A stretch of DNA of 64,000 bases. Source: Pristionchus mayeri. Taxonomy: Eukaryota; Nematoda; Chromadorea; Rhabditida; Neodiplogasteridae. This document shows positions 45,402 to 56,030 of the stretch, in pieces. The translations under genes were made by a program, and so were the position numbers. Below the pieces are notes generated by a model. That model was not told the DNA's origin and made no database searches. It was given only the letters and a program-made list of their open reading frames with translations. Where the stretch lies: NCBI GenBank assembly GCA_036245805.1, contig BTRK01000006.1:5745613-5809612 (forward strand), given 5' to 3'. Positions within the stretch are counted from its first letter, which is position 1. Each line of letters opens with the position of its first letter.

Positions 45402-47166
45402 TATGAAAATTGACGAATGATTGATGTTATTGAAAAACAGAGCTTTGAACTACTTTGAATTATTCTCCCTTGTAACAATCCGTTCTTCATTCTGAGAAAC
45501 CCACATCTCCCTGGTCATCGCACTCTGCGCATTCATACCATTGGATAATCGTTGAATTATTACTGATGTTAAAAAAATGAGAAGGACGTTCAATTGATGT
45601 GAACTGTCACTAAAGGTTAATGCTCCACTCACGAAACCTATCGTTCGCTAGTCCTACATCTCACAATTTTCACTCGAAAAATGATCAAACCGTATATAAA
45701 TTTAGCATAGCGCTCTATTTTATCCACCACCCGATGAAAAAGAGACCAGAGTATTCAGAATCATCTTAGTTATCGCAAAAGAGGACTATTTGCCACGACC
45801 AACATCTCTAAAACTGTGCGCTCATTGTAGCATCCGAAAATTTTCTACTAACCACCTCATAATTCGATCAGGCAGAACATCGAATTATGAGGTGGTTAGT
45901 AGAAAATTTTCGGATGCTACAATGAGCGCACAGTTTTAGAGATGTTGGTCGTGGCAAATAGTCCTCTTTTGCGATAACTAAGATGATTCTGAATACTCTG
46001 GTCTCTTTTTCATCGGGTGGTGGATAAAATAGAGCGCTATGCTAAATTTATATACGGTTTGATCATTTTTCGAGTGAAAATTGTGAGATGTAGGACTAGC
46101 GAACGATAGGTTTCGTGAGTGGAGCATTAACCTTTAGTGACAGTTCACATCAATTGAACGTCCTTCTCATTTTTTTAACATCAGTAATAATTCAACGATT
46201 ATCCAATGGTATGAATGCGCAGAGTGCGATGACCAGGGAGATGTGGGTTTCTCAGAATGAAGAACGGATTGTTACAAGGGAGAATAATTCAAAGTAGTTC
46301 AAAGCTCTGTTTTTCAATAACATCAATCATTCGTCAATTTTCATATTAGGTTGTTGCAAAAGTCCTGTGGTTTTTTGTGTCCGCACTTTGAACAATCATA
46401 ACTCGCGTGTCTCAAATCTTAATCGCCAACAAACATAACATTGTTTTGGGGTATGCTTGAACTTTGTTCACACATATTTCAATCAAACCGATCTTGCCAC
46501 CAACGCAAGAAATTATGATTTACCCAAATGCATACAGATTAAATTATGAAGATTAATACAGACAGATTAAAGTTGAGCAAATTTTGCTTTAAATTTATTT
46601 CTCTAGATATTTGGAAGGAAAATCCATGAAACAACTTCATATAGTTGGCTGAGAAGTAGCATTGATATTCTTTCAAAAAATAGGTTAGACCTGTCATGTG
46701 AGTGGGTTTGAACCAAATTACATGATTGCAAAAATATGAGCAGACCCAGGCTGCATGTGACTTGTACCTTCTTTTTTGAATGGAAGACCAAGCATACAGG
46801 CTCCGTCATGTGTGCGCTGTATGCACCCGAGATGAGGCTATATTCTCATAAAAAATATTGGAGCTTGCTTCTTCTCCGTTTCAGAAAATTTGAATTTCTT
46901 ATTTTTCAGAAATATGCAAAATCAACACCGAAATGCAACAATGTAGTCATGTCTAGATCAATGCATTCCTCGAAAGGGTGTAACTTCCAGCAACCATGAG
47001 AAAAAGTGTTTATAGGGTAAAGGTTGGGGCTTCATATAACCACCATAGTTTGAGCATTCATGCTTCAGAGAAAACAGAATATTGAGAAATGTTGCGTTTT
47101 CGATGGATGAATTTTCGTAATTTTAACTGGATCCTGTTCTCGCCTCTCTGATTGGGCAATGCTGAT
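44581..47166. repeat. Near-perfect 2.6-kb palindrome
   Basis: Arms 44581-45868 and 45879-47166 (1288 bp each) are separated by a 10-base spacer. Mirror positions sum to 91747 along the whole length, so there are no net indels. Translated segments in the two arms are identical (for example 44748-45011 minus and 46736-46999 plus). The left boundary falls inside a mariner-type element. The right arm therefore holds a copy (46346-47166) that lacks its outer 127 bp and outer terminal repeat. Confidence 0.92.
46346..47166. mobile_element. Truncated mirror copy of the mariner-type element
   Basis: This is the inverse duplicate of 44581-45401. It has the inner terminal repeat (TTAGGTTGTTGCAAAAGTCC at 46346) but ends at the palindrome boundary without the outer repeat, so it cannot transpose on its own. 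Confidence 0.85.
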
Positions 47167-48715
47167 CTATCACACACTTACAAATGAACGCTAAAACAAA
47201 ATTAGTAGCACCAGAATCCCCGGTGGTCAATGGTTTCGGGACTTGGGCAAGAATAAAGAGAACGCGTAGACGAGAACAGTCAATCGAAGAATTTGATTAA
47301 AAACAAACCCCAAAGCGATCAGCCAACAAAATTAATCTATTTACCGCAGCCGTTGACTCAGACCACAATCAAAATTCAAGCGAGACGGTTTTGTGCATAA
47401 GCAGGGTAACACTCTATGTTTGCCCTACTCTCTCGCCTTCTCTAACCCTCTATAAACTGTGCAAATAAGAAAGAATCAGAAAACTAAACTACTCGGTTTG
47501 TGCACCTGCGGCGCTCTGCTAAAGATGGGAGCAATCGTCTGGCTCTCTCCTAGTTGCATACTCTCTCGCTTTCCCTGACCTGCGAGAGAGCGTGTAAATG
47601 AAGGAGAGTCAGAACATTGTCCCATCTCTCGACTCACTCCAATAAATCACCCTGACACTAGCACTCGAAACGATGAGGTAGAGCAACAGAGTGACCTACG
47701 CTATAAATTTGGTGGTCAATATTGCTCTAAAAACCACACCACTTCAACCAACAATCACAACCAATCAACGTGCATCAGAGTGACCTCCATTGAAATTATA
47801 CACTAGAGAACGTTTAAATTTGCACAATGACCTACCCTACATTTCCTAAATAAATACGTGAGCAACTACTACTCAATCGATTCGGCACATCTCTTGTAAG
47901 GGAACGGAGCAAAAAAAGGAACGAACAAATGCAATCGAGCGCGAATGCCATCCTTCTCTATTCGGAAAGGGATGGCCTCTCCATTGCATACTCTCTACCT
48001 GGTTAGAGTAAGCCAGATAGTGCGCTATCTGGAGAGGTTACGACAATTTGGTTCCATTGAGAGCAAGGGATGATGCGTGGAAAGGCCGAGAAAATGAATG
48101 TCAGAGCGCCTTTGCAAAGTTCAATCGCGTCATTTTTCAATCTGAAGAGCGGAAATCAATCGGTCTAGCGCAACTGTACGAACATCTCTGACTGGCTGGT
48201 CATTTTATGTGGGCAATTCGGCTGGAATTGAGCAACAACATTGAGGAGGGATGGAGGAGGGAACGAGGAAGAGAGGAAAGGAACTAGATAGACCAAGTCG
48301 CGCGGCGCGAGTCACGCCAATTTAGGAATGAATAAGAGCGCCTATTTTCGGCTTTAGCCCTAAATACACGGTGCGCTTTACGGTTTAGGAATGACTAAGA
48401 CTGTTTTTCATCCTTGAACTCCACAAACCACAGTCTAGAACCCCGTCAAACCAGTAAAAATTAATCAAATAGTCTTCTACTGCGATGATTCTACGGCTTT
48501 AACTAAACTCGAGCTGATTGAAAAAGTTTCCGACATCGCGGCACTTTTAGGTTTCAGATCTACCTTATAGCCTTCTACGCAAGTTGTGCAGCAATATCAG
48601 TGACCTAGCTGGGTGTATAGAAATAGTAATCAATTCAACCTAGCAGCGCCGGTTCCTTCCACGATCTCCTACCCCTTACGTATACTGTAGTCAATCAATC
48701 AATCAATCAACTCAC
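47167..48715. other. Noncoding; hairpin repeats and (TCAA)n
   Basis: No gene was seen. It contains the hairpin at 47524-47626, a weaker hairpin near 47985-48045 (CTCTCTACCTGGTTAGAG, AGTGCGCTATCTGGAGAG) and a TCAA microsatellite at about 48690-48710 beside the donor of the 48716-48851 exon. If the upstream exons belong to the FRMD8-like gene, this is intronic. Confidence 0.5.
47524..47626. repeat. Hairpin repeat (CTCTCTCGC family)
   Basis: GATGGGAGCAATCGTCTGGC and ACTCTCTCGC pair with GCGAGAGAGCGTG and GAGAGTCAGAACATTGTCCC. It has the same layout as 14612-14707, with different loop and flanks. Confidence 0.75.
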
Positions 48716-49335
48716 GATTGCCCTCGCTGCACTTGCGGTACGCGTCGCCGCCCGCTCGCGGATCTTCGCGCTCGCGTTCGCCCACGGAGTGCACGCGGCG
48801 ATGCGCCGCGTCCGCGCCCACCAGGCGACGCGGCTGCCCGGCAACCGGCAGCTGCAAACAATCAATAATTTTACCGCCGCTGACCTACCTACCGTACCCC
48901 CTATAGTATGATCTTATCGATCCAACTATTCGCAAATTTGGTGTGTACAATGTAATCTACTAGCGTTTCCCATCTAGCTACTATAGTTCCAAATTAGTGT
49001 ACCGTAATCCTACCGTAATCCAACCATATCCGTACCAGTCTCACGGCCTCGGATCGCGGCTCGAACTCATCGGCCACCGTAACCTCGGCGAAGGCGGAAT
49101 GATCGCCCTCGTCGAGACGCGACGCGTCCCCGACGCGTGAGGCGTCCGCGTCCTCGCGCGAGTCCGCGCTGTCGTGCACGGCATTCTGCCGCTGCAGCGG
49201 CGACGTCAACCTGAAAGAGGACCATCTTCCATTTCCCCATTTCCTTCTCTTTCTCAAATTTGGTGTAGGAAATGTGAAATTAGTCGTTGCGTCCGCTCTG
49301 CAAGAGTTGCTTGCTCACCTCGATGCTTCGGACAT
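48716..49335 (-). CDS. Three GC-rich 5' exons, possible start of the FRMD8-like gene
   Basis: Exons 49319-49335 (ATG 49333-49335, MSEASR), 49036-49210 (LTSPLQRQNAVHDSADSRED..., acidic) and 48716-48851 (LPVAGQPRRLVGADAAHRR, ...RKCSEGN) have correct acceptors (TTTCAG, TTTGCAG), donors (GTGAGC, GTACGG, GTGAGT) and matching phases. The third exon ends in phase 1. The next minus-strand exon found, 41685-41761, begins AA-ATG, which would read Q-MSERKSL in frame. So these may be the N-terminus of a 680-residue form of the FRMD8-like protein across a ~7-kb intron. Alternatively they belong to a separate gene whose later exons I missed. Composition is acidic and Arg-rich, with no recognised domain. 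GC content and coding bias stand out sharply from the flanks. Confidence 0.65.
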
Positions 49336-49778
49336 CTCCGGGTTACTGTAGGGAAGGGACGGAGGGGGTACGGTAGGACGCGCCTGAGAATGTACTGTAC
49401 AATCAGTATGAAATGTTTAGAATCGCGACAAAATCGATCGAATGCACGCGAGATTACGGTATCCAGACACCGGAAAGACGGGGGATCACTAGCTAAACAA
49501 CGGAACTCTTTCCACCCTCTCTCCGGCGATCAAATCGACGTGATAAGAGCAGTGAACACACACACACAGGAACGGGCGAGCGAAGAGGGGGGAGGGTGGT
49601 GAACAGTATCGATCCGCCTCTCTTTCTTTCTCTTTCCGCGCGCTCTCTAGCTCGCTCTTACCGCTTAGAGAACATTTAAAACGGCCAGAATGCTGTTAGC
49701 GGAAAGCTGAACAGTGGTGGAAGAGTATTGATTGCGTATGCTAGCAGGGAAAGGCGGATAGCGGGGCTTCAATAGGGC

Positions 49779-49868
49779 GTTCAATCGTCTGACATTCTCA
49801 TATTTGCATACTCTCTAACTTGCGAGAGAGTGTGCAAAATAAGGAAAGTCAGGCCATTACTCGAGCGT
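49779..49868. repeat. Hairpin repeat (CTCTCTCGC family)
   Basis: GCGTTCAATCGTCTGACATT and TTGCATACTCTCT pair with AGAGAGTGTGCAAA and AAAGTCAGGCCATTACTCGA. Confidence 0.75.
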
Positions 49869-50040
49869 TCTAACCCAGCAAATAGTCGCATTCGAGCACA
49901 CATTCTGTCACCAGACCCGATGACGAGAGTAGAAGGGGCGGAGAGGGGAAGAGCCGTTGCGTTGCGTTGATGATTCTTATCAGTTTGGGCCCGGTATTTG
50001 ACGGCTTTGATGACAGCAGAGAATCGCCCCATTCTCGCCG

Positions 50041-50151
50041 CTCGAGTAGTGATCTGACTCTCTCCAAACCGCACGCTCTCTCGTCCATCAGAGTGAGCGA
50101 GAGAGTGTATGGTATGGAGAGAGCGACAACATTGCTCCGCCGCTCGACTGT
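50041..50151. repeat. Hairpin repeat (CTCTCTCGC family)
   Basis: TCTGACTCTCTCCAAACCGC and ACGCTCTCTCG pair with CGAGAGAGTGT and ATGGAGAGAGCGACAACATT. A partial, longer relative follows at about 50875-51015. Confidence 0.7.
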
Positions 50152-50229
50152 TGCGTGCACCAGCATTTTAGAAATCCTAAAGAATTATATTTTCAAACTG
50201 AAGGACATCTCAGATTTACTGCCGGCCTG

Positions 50230-50765
50230 AAATTATTTGCTTCTATTAACATGCTGGAACGAGGAATCACTAGCGACTTATTTTTTTCCTATCGCGAGTG
50301 CAGCATTTACTACCGCAAAACGGAGTCAGCTGCTTCAATAGAGCTAGAGAGTCGAGAAATCACGTGGTTCATGTTGTCAAACAGCACTTGCCGATAGTTT
50401 ACTATCGCACAATGGAATCAGATGCCTCTCTAGTACCGTAGAAACTATAAATCACGTGGGGCCAAGATTGATTTTGAGAATCTAGTATTTGTCCGTTTAA
50501 CTGTCCCACAATGGAGTCAGCTGCTTTTACAACACTAGAGAAACTAGGAAGAACGCGGAAACAAGAATTATGTTTGCAATATGAAACGAGATAAACTGCC
50601 TCTAACAGGAGTCAGCTGCGTGTATAGGACTATCGAAACGAGGAATCACGCGGAATCAAGCATTTTTAAATGGCCTACGCCAATCTCCCACTAACGCAAA
50701 ATTCGCGCCTCTGTAACTATAGAGTTAGAAAAACGAGTAACCACTATAGCACTATCGAAACACGA
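50230..50765. repeat. Degenerate ~100-bp tandem repeat
   Basis: About four to five units share (A)CAATGGAGTCAGCTGC-like starts and a GAAACNAGGAATCACGCGG-like end: ACGGAGTCAGCTGCTTC near 50320, TGGAATCAGATGCCTCTC near 50412, TGGAGTCAGCTGCTTTTA near 50512 and CAGGAGTCAGCTGCGTGT near 50608. Confidence 0.65.
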
Positions 50766-51487
50766 AAACACGAGGCATCAATAGGCCAGCTCTTTCGTCA
50801 TTCCTACTCGAGTAATTCGAGAACGAGCGGTTCTCAGAAGAAGAGAAAAGAGAAAAGACAATTGTGCGAATTCGAACAACCCTTTGACTCTCTCCAATTC
50901 GCGTGCTCTCTCGCTCAGTCTAACAAGCGAGATAGCATACGAAATGAGGAGAAGGCGAGAGAGCGTGTAAAATTGAGAGAGTCGAACAGGCGAGAGAGCG
51001 TGTAAATTGAAGAGAGCGCTGCGATGCGCGAAGAGATGAGTCACCTGCTGCTATTTACAAGATGGGGGAAGAGCGCGAGGCGAGTGAAAGGAGGGAAGGG
51101 AAAGGGGAGATGGGAGTGGAGGAAGACAGCCAGTGAGCAAGGCCAGGTGAGGGGTAGGTCAAAGAACGGCTCATGGGTTAATGTAAGTGTTCGGAATGAT
51201 GGGAATACGGTAAGAATTCAGCAGTAGATCATCGAGCCGCAACCATGAACATCGGAAATTATTAATGAGGAGAAGGTGAGTTATGGTTGAATAGAGACAA
51301 AGGCCAGGTGCGGGGTAGGTCAAAGCGAGGGAACAGGTCGTCGGCGCTGCTATTATTAGTTTGTGACTCATGGATACAATTATTGTAAATTATGAAATTG
51401 CATGGCCCAATACCATTGGATTTGGATGTTCACTGAGCACATGAGCAATGGAAGAAACGAGAAACGAGAGGGAGCTGGTCAGACACC

Positions 51488-51590
51488 GAGCAATCGTCTA
51501 ATCGTCTGACTCTCTTCAGTTTGCACGCTCTCTCGCCGGTCCGGGAGACGAGAGAGCATCCAAACTGAAGAGAGTCAGACGATTGCTCCA
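51488..51590. repeat. Hairpin repeat (CTCTCTCGC family)
   Basis: CGTCTGACTCTCTTCAGTTT and GCACGCTCTCTCG pair with CGAGAGAGCATCC and AAACTGAAGAGAGTCAGACG. The arms are nearly identical to 14612-14707, indicating recent spread of this subtype. Confidence 0.85.
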
Positions 51591-51624
51591 GACACCACAT
51601 GAGCAATCCACAATGCGCTGGTGC

Positions 51625-52209
51625 TATCATACCTTAAACTTTCAACGGTCGCATAATAGAGATGAAATATTCTGAAACTTTCAAAATCTTTCAAATCTTT
51701 TTCTGAGCTTTCAAGCCAATTTGCGGTATTCAGTGATAGCTCATTCGAAAGAGCATTCAAAATTATGTAAGGAACCGGAAGAAATACGGAATCCATCAGC
51801 GCTGGCATCAGTTATACCAGATAATTTGAATTTGTTTCACCGAAATTGCGAAGTATTTCGACTATTATATCATTTTCATATTACATTTTGGTATTTTAGG
51901 ATATTTAAATTCGTATTCTACGCATGAAAATGCGTAAGAAAATTTACAATTCGCTCACTTTTCAAATAAATGTTGAAATTTCATTTTCCGCTTGAAAATT
52001 CTTTACCGAAAGAAAATGGTTTAACTGACGTCTCCGTTGATCGATTCTCGATTTATTCAAGTTTCTTAAATAATTTTGCATGCTCTTTCGAATGAGCTAT
52101 CACTGGATACCGCAAATTAGCTTGAAAAACAGAAACAGGTTCGAAAGATTTTGAAAGTTTCAGAATCTTTCATCTCTATCATGCGACCGTTGAAAGTTGA
52201 AGGTATGAT
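51625..52209. mobile_element. Fold-back element (585 bp)
   Basis: The left arm ATCATACCTTAAACTTTCAA through GCTCATTCGAAAGAGCATTC pairs with the right arm ATGCTCTTTCGAATGAGCTA through CAACTTTCAACGGTCGCAT (inverse). It is related to 13430-13700. No transposase and no clear target-site duplication were found. Confidence 0.7.
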
Positions 52210-53029
52210 ATTATTGAAAGCAGTGATCAAAATGAAGAAGCATCGATGATGAGGGCTGTAGTTTATGCACATTGTGATATTTTTTGAACCTTCCATCACG
52301 CTCTCACTAATCGGGGATGTGTACATAGCACATGAGTTAGCGCAGAAACGAGAAACGGGCGGGAGTAGTCAGGAGTCGAATCGGGAAGTCAAAATGCGCA
52401 TGCCACTATTATTACAAGAAGTGGTCAAAGTGGTCTAGCAGCGGAATACGGTGGAGAATACAGTGAAGGACAGGTGGGCGGTAGGTCAAAGAACGGCCAA
52501 TGTGTTACGGTAAGCGTTCGGGATGATGGGAATACGGAATCAATTCGATTGGTAGATCAGCGAGTAGTAACCTTAAATATTCTCGAGAAATGAGGACGGG
52601 AGCAGAGATTTGGAGGGAGAGAGAGAATCAAAGGCCAGGTGAGGGGTAGGTCAAAAGGAGGGAAATTATCGGGTCGGGCGGTTATTATTAGGTTATGACT
52701 CACGGATAAAATTATTGTAAATTATGAAACCATGTGGCCCAATCACACTGCATTTGGATGTTCATTGAGTACACGAGCAAGCGCAGAAACGAGAAATGCG
52801 CGGGAGTGGTCAGGAGTCGAATCGGGAAGCCAAAATGCCGCTAGTATTACAAGAAGTGGTCAAATTGGTCTAGCAGCGGAATACGGAGGAGAATACAGTG
52901 AAGGACAGGTGCGGGGTAGGTCAAAACCAGGAAACGAGCCGGGATGGTAGTGACTCATGGATAACGATGATGAATGTAACGCGAGTTCTATGATAGAAAA
53001 AACATATGCGCTACACACATTAATGCCAG

Positions 53030-53187
53030 GGCACTAGGTCGGATTAGAACCAAAAAAGTACCCTTCTCCAGCATGTTCACAGTAGGTTCCCCAAGCTTCA
53101 AAAATGAGTCAGTGAAAGTCCTACAGAAGGTTCCAATTTTTTTGCGTTCTCATCCGACGGTTCTCATCCGGTGTAGTGCCTAGTGCC
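53030..53187. mobile_element. Short element with imperfect inverted ends
   Basis: GGCACTAGGTCGGATTAGAA at the left matches in inverse GGTTCTCATCCGGTGTAGTG near the right end. Similar end words (GGTGCTAGGTCAGATGA and GTTCTCATCCGACC) bound short segments near 61284-61360 and 62855. Confidence 0.45.
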
Positions 53188-53361
53188 AGTGTACATGAAC
53201 GAAATAAAGAGTGCACCATTTATTAGTGTGAAAAAGCAAAGCAGTGTACACTACTTTATTGAAAGCATAATCTAGCATAATCTAAATATAGCACAACAAA
53301 GGGTGTGAGGAGAACGACACAACAACAATTAGCAATGAAGAAGCAAACAAAATCAGAGATA

Positions 53362-53450
53362 TTAGTGGGGTGCAGGAGGTGCAATGCCATACACATGCTG
53401 ACTGAAGTTCGTCAATTGAGTTCCCCGCCAGCTTGGTGCTTCGCAAGTAC
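53362..53450 (-). CDS. Possible isolated terminal exon (hypothetical)
   Basis: The acceptor TTTTTTTGTACTTTCAG precedes an 89-bp stretch. In the frame entered after GT it reads TCEAPSWRGTQL, then NFSQHVYGIAPPAPH and a TAA stop (53362-53364). An AATAAA signal follows at 53255-53260, about 100 bases downstream, so it has the layout of a 3'-terminal exon with UTR. No upstream exon of the same gene was identified between here and 57600. A second frame through the same acceptor also stays open to 53282. It could be chance; confidence is low. Confidence 0.25.
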
Positions 53451-54146
53451 CTGAAAGTACAAAAAAAATCGTGCTGTCGACATGCTTTTCCAACTTTTGT
53501 AGATAACGTAGCGTGAAAAATCACAAAGTATTTGAGCTATGGTTTTTAAGCATGGAAACGGGAAGCGAGCAGGAGGGGAAACAAGTCCATTAGAGTAGAA
53601 TCTTCACGACAAGTGATTAGATAGAATTATCATATTTTCTCCGTAAGATGAGTGAAATCAAACAGGACGATTCCATGGGTACATGAACAATGGAAAAAAA
53701 CGAGAAACGTGAGGGGGTTTCGAAGGTATACCTGGCGCGCGATTGAACAAAAAGGGACGGCTATGCTGATCGGACAGCTACTGTTTGGCTGTAATTCATG
53801 ACCATATTGATAATTTTTATATCTTAGATATCACATTCAAACTAATCGGAGAGGTCTACTGGGCACATGAACAAGAGCAGAAACGAGAAACGAGCAGGAG
53901 CGGGAATCAATGCCATCAGAGTAGAGTCAAAATGGCAAGTCATTAGATAGAGTTATCATATTTATCACTTAGAAAGCGCGGAGCGCGAGGATCGAATGGG
54001 GAGATGCCTAGGGCACATGAACAATGGAAGGAACGAGAAATGAGCGGGAGTGGATTTGGAGTCTAATTGGCAATCCGAAACGCCCTGTTGATTATTTTTG
54101 CAAGCAGTGATAAAATTGGAGTAGCAGCGGAATATGGAGGAGAATA

Positions 54147-54465
54147 TAAGGAGTGCTTGTAACTCATTTCCACATTCAACAACTAGTTTGCGTGTTTTGC
54201 AAAGATCTTAGCTTCTTTCAATTTTTACACAAATTTTTAAAAATTTCATAACAATTCAATAAAAATTAAGAGAGCAGCTATTGCGACTTATATTGGTCAA
54301 TGGAAGCCAATATTAGCCCCTGACAGTCGTAAAAGCTGATTTAAATTTTTTTATTGAATTGTTATGAATTTTTAAAAATTTGTGTAAAAATTGAACGAAG
54401 CTAAGATCTTTGCAAAACACGCAAACTAGTTGTTGAATGTGGAAATGAGTTACAAGCACGCCTTA
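54147..54465. mobile_element. Fold-back MITE with TA duplication
   Basis: The ends TAAGGAGTGCTTGTAACTCA and the complementary TGAGTTACAAGCACGCCTTA are flanked by TA (54145-54146 and 54466-54467). Arms of about 135 bp include CAACAACTAGTTTGCGTG and AAGATCTTAGCTTC. It interrupts one of the ~300-bp repeat units. The TA duplication suggests mobilisation by a Tc1/mariner transposase (inferred). Confidence 0.75.
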
Positions 54466-54859
54466 TATGGTGAACTGCAGGTGATGGATAGGTCAAAAGC
54501 ATGGAACGGGTCGAGTAAGGGGGTTATAGATAGGCTGTAATTCATGGAAATAATTATAGTTTGTTATACCAGCAGCAAATTCTATACGCACTAGTCGGAG
54601 ATGTCCCCTGGGCACAAGAGCGAGCAACGAAACGAGAAACTAGCAAGAGCAAATTGGTAAGCCAAAATGAACAAGCTGGAATTATCAGAGGCTCTGATCA
54701 AACTAGAGTTGCAGCCCTTACATTTCCAATTCTTTCTACCTCTCTATGCATAGAGAAAATGCATAATGACGATGGTCGTCCTGCTAAACAAGAACAAAGA
54801 GAACAGATCGCTTTTTGTTTTATTTGCCCTTTCTGCCTTCCGGACGCCACAACAGATTC

Positions 54860-55240
54860 CTCATCGTCTGGCCTTCTCTACTTTCCCCACTCTCTCACTG
54901 GTTAGAGAAAGCGAGAGAGCACGCTATACGGAGAGAGCCAGACGAAAACAGGACGCCGCCGAAATAAGATGGGTCATCGCCCGACCTTCTCTTCTTCTCC
55001 TGCTCTCTCACCGAGCAATCGTCAGACTATGCTCACTTTGTACACTATCTCTCGGGTTAGAGAATATGAGAGCATACAAATAGGAAAGAGCCAGACCAAT
55101 GCTCCTCTCGTCGCTTAGACTAGTGATGCCAAAACGGCGCATGCTCTCCTCGTTTCACGCGCTCTCTCGCTGGTCAGAAAGAGCGCGAGAGCGTGTGAAA
55201 CGAGGAGAGCACGCGCCGATTTGCCATCACTAGCTTAGAC
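54860..55240. repeat. Cluster of CTCTCTCGC-family hairpins
   Basis: Three or four hairpins are packed together. About 54865-54955 has TCGTCTGGCCTTCTCTAC with a weaker complement GGAGAGAGCCAGACGA. About 55010-55105 has CAATCGTCAGACTATGCTC. 55120-55233 is a nearly perfect 55-bp-arm hairpin, CTAGTGATGCCAAAACGGCG through TTTCACGCGCTCTCTCGC, with complement ending CCATCACTAG. Confidence 0.75.
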
Positions 55241-55707
55241 GAAGCGAGAGAGCACACAATATCGAGAGATTCAGACGAAAACAGGACGCCGCCAGGATTC
55301 ACTATTCAAAACGTTTTTTCGTTACTACTTCCTCGAAAATATTTCGAAAATGTTGAATTGAAAACCCAATCTCGCAATGATACTCAACGGTAGCCCAATG
55401 AGTCTAATGAATCAGAAAGCAAAGGCAAGGAGAGAGTATGGCCAAGCAGAAAGGCAGCACAACTTTACTGCATTGCGCGTTACGAAATGTGTTTTCGGCA
55501 CTATTTTTCCAGGGGAAAATGCAGTCGCAAAAGTTGGTGGTGCATTTCAATATCGGGCAGACACGGACAACAAAAGGCATGATTTAACTCGTTACTACCA
55601 ACAGTGCTATATCCATAGAACCCATGAGGGATTTGGTCAGCGCTGTACAGTTAGAATGGTATCGACTATGTGTGATCGATGACAATAGGGGATGTCACTA
55701 GAATAAT

Positions 55708-56030
55708 GTAGGGATTCCCCTGACCATTCAGTGATCAACAAGGGACGAGCGATCGATACGGATAGCATAGCGGGAAGAGAGGGTTTGAGTAGAGGATGAG
55801 TGGTGTTGAGTAAACGAAAAAGAATCATCTCAAGAGAAAAAACAAAATATAGGCCAGCATTGCACAGGTAGTGGAATATGAATTGCTATGGTATTTCCGT
55901 CATCAATAGTTGCCACACTAGTACGTACTCTGGGGATTTGACTGACCGGTCAACAAGGGACTAACAATCGATACGGATAGCATAGCGAGAGGAGAGGGTT
56001 GGAAAAGCGGATGAGTGGTGTTGAGTAAAC
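55708..56030. repeat. ~222-bp spaced direct repeat
   Basis: CGATACGGATAGCATAGCG followed by GAGAGGGTTTGAGTAG and GATGAGTGGTGTTGAGTAAA occurs near 55757 and again, with few changes, near 55972. Confidence 0.8.

Larger units (their letters stand above)
49346..53254. other. Noncoding; hairpins and degenerate tandem repeats
   Basis: No gene was recognised. 49450-49700 is pyrimidine-rich and could include the promoter of the exons at 48716-49335. The rest holds hairpins of the CTCTCTCGC family, the 50230-50765 array, the 51625-52209 fold-back and the 51120-54700 repeats, listed separately. Confidence 0.5.
51120..54700. repeat. Degenerate ~300-bp interspersed/tandem repeats
   Basis: Recurring words are AAACGAGAAACGAGCGGGAG, GGCCAGGTGAGGGGTAGGTC, AGTCGAATCGGGAAG and GTCTAGCAGCGGAATACGG. 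They occur in a fixed order near 51140-51330, 52340-52500, 52640-52940, 53690, 53875, 54010 and 54480-54640. Units are diverged and broken by fold-back elements. No coding capacity was seen. Confidence 0.65.

Noticed and set aside
44748..46999. Matching ORF pairs of 87, 68 and 60 codons in the two palindrome arms
   Set aside because: They are identical only because the arms are mirror copies of a noncoding mariner-type element and flank. They have no recognisable motifs.
49174..49602. 142-codon plus-strand ORF over the GC-rich exons
   Set aside because: The minus strand has correctly spliced, phase-consistent exons here; the plus-strand frame is a by-product of GC content.
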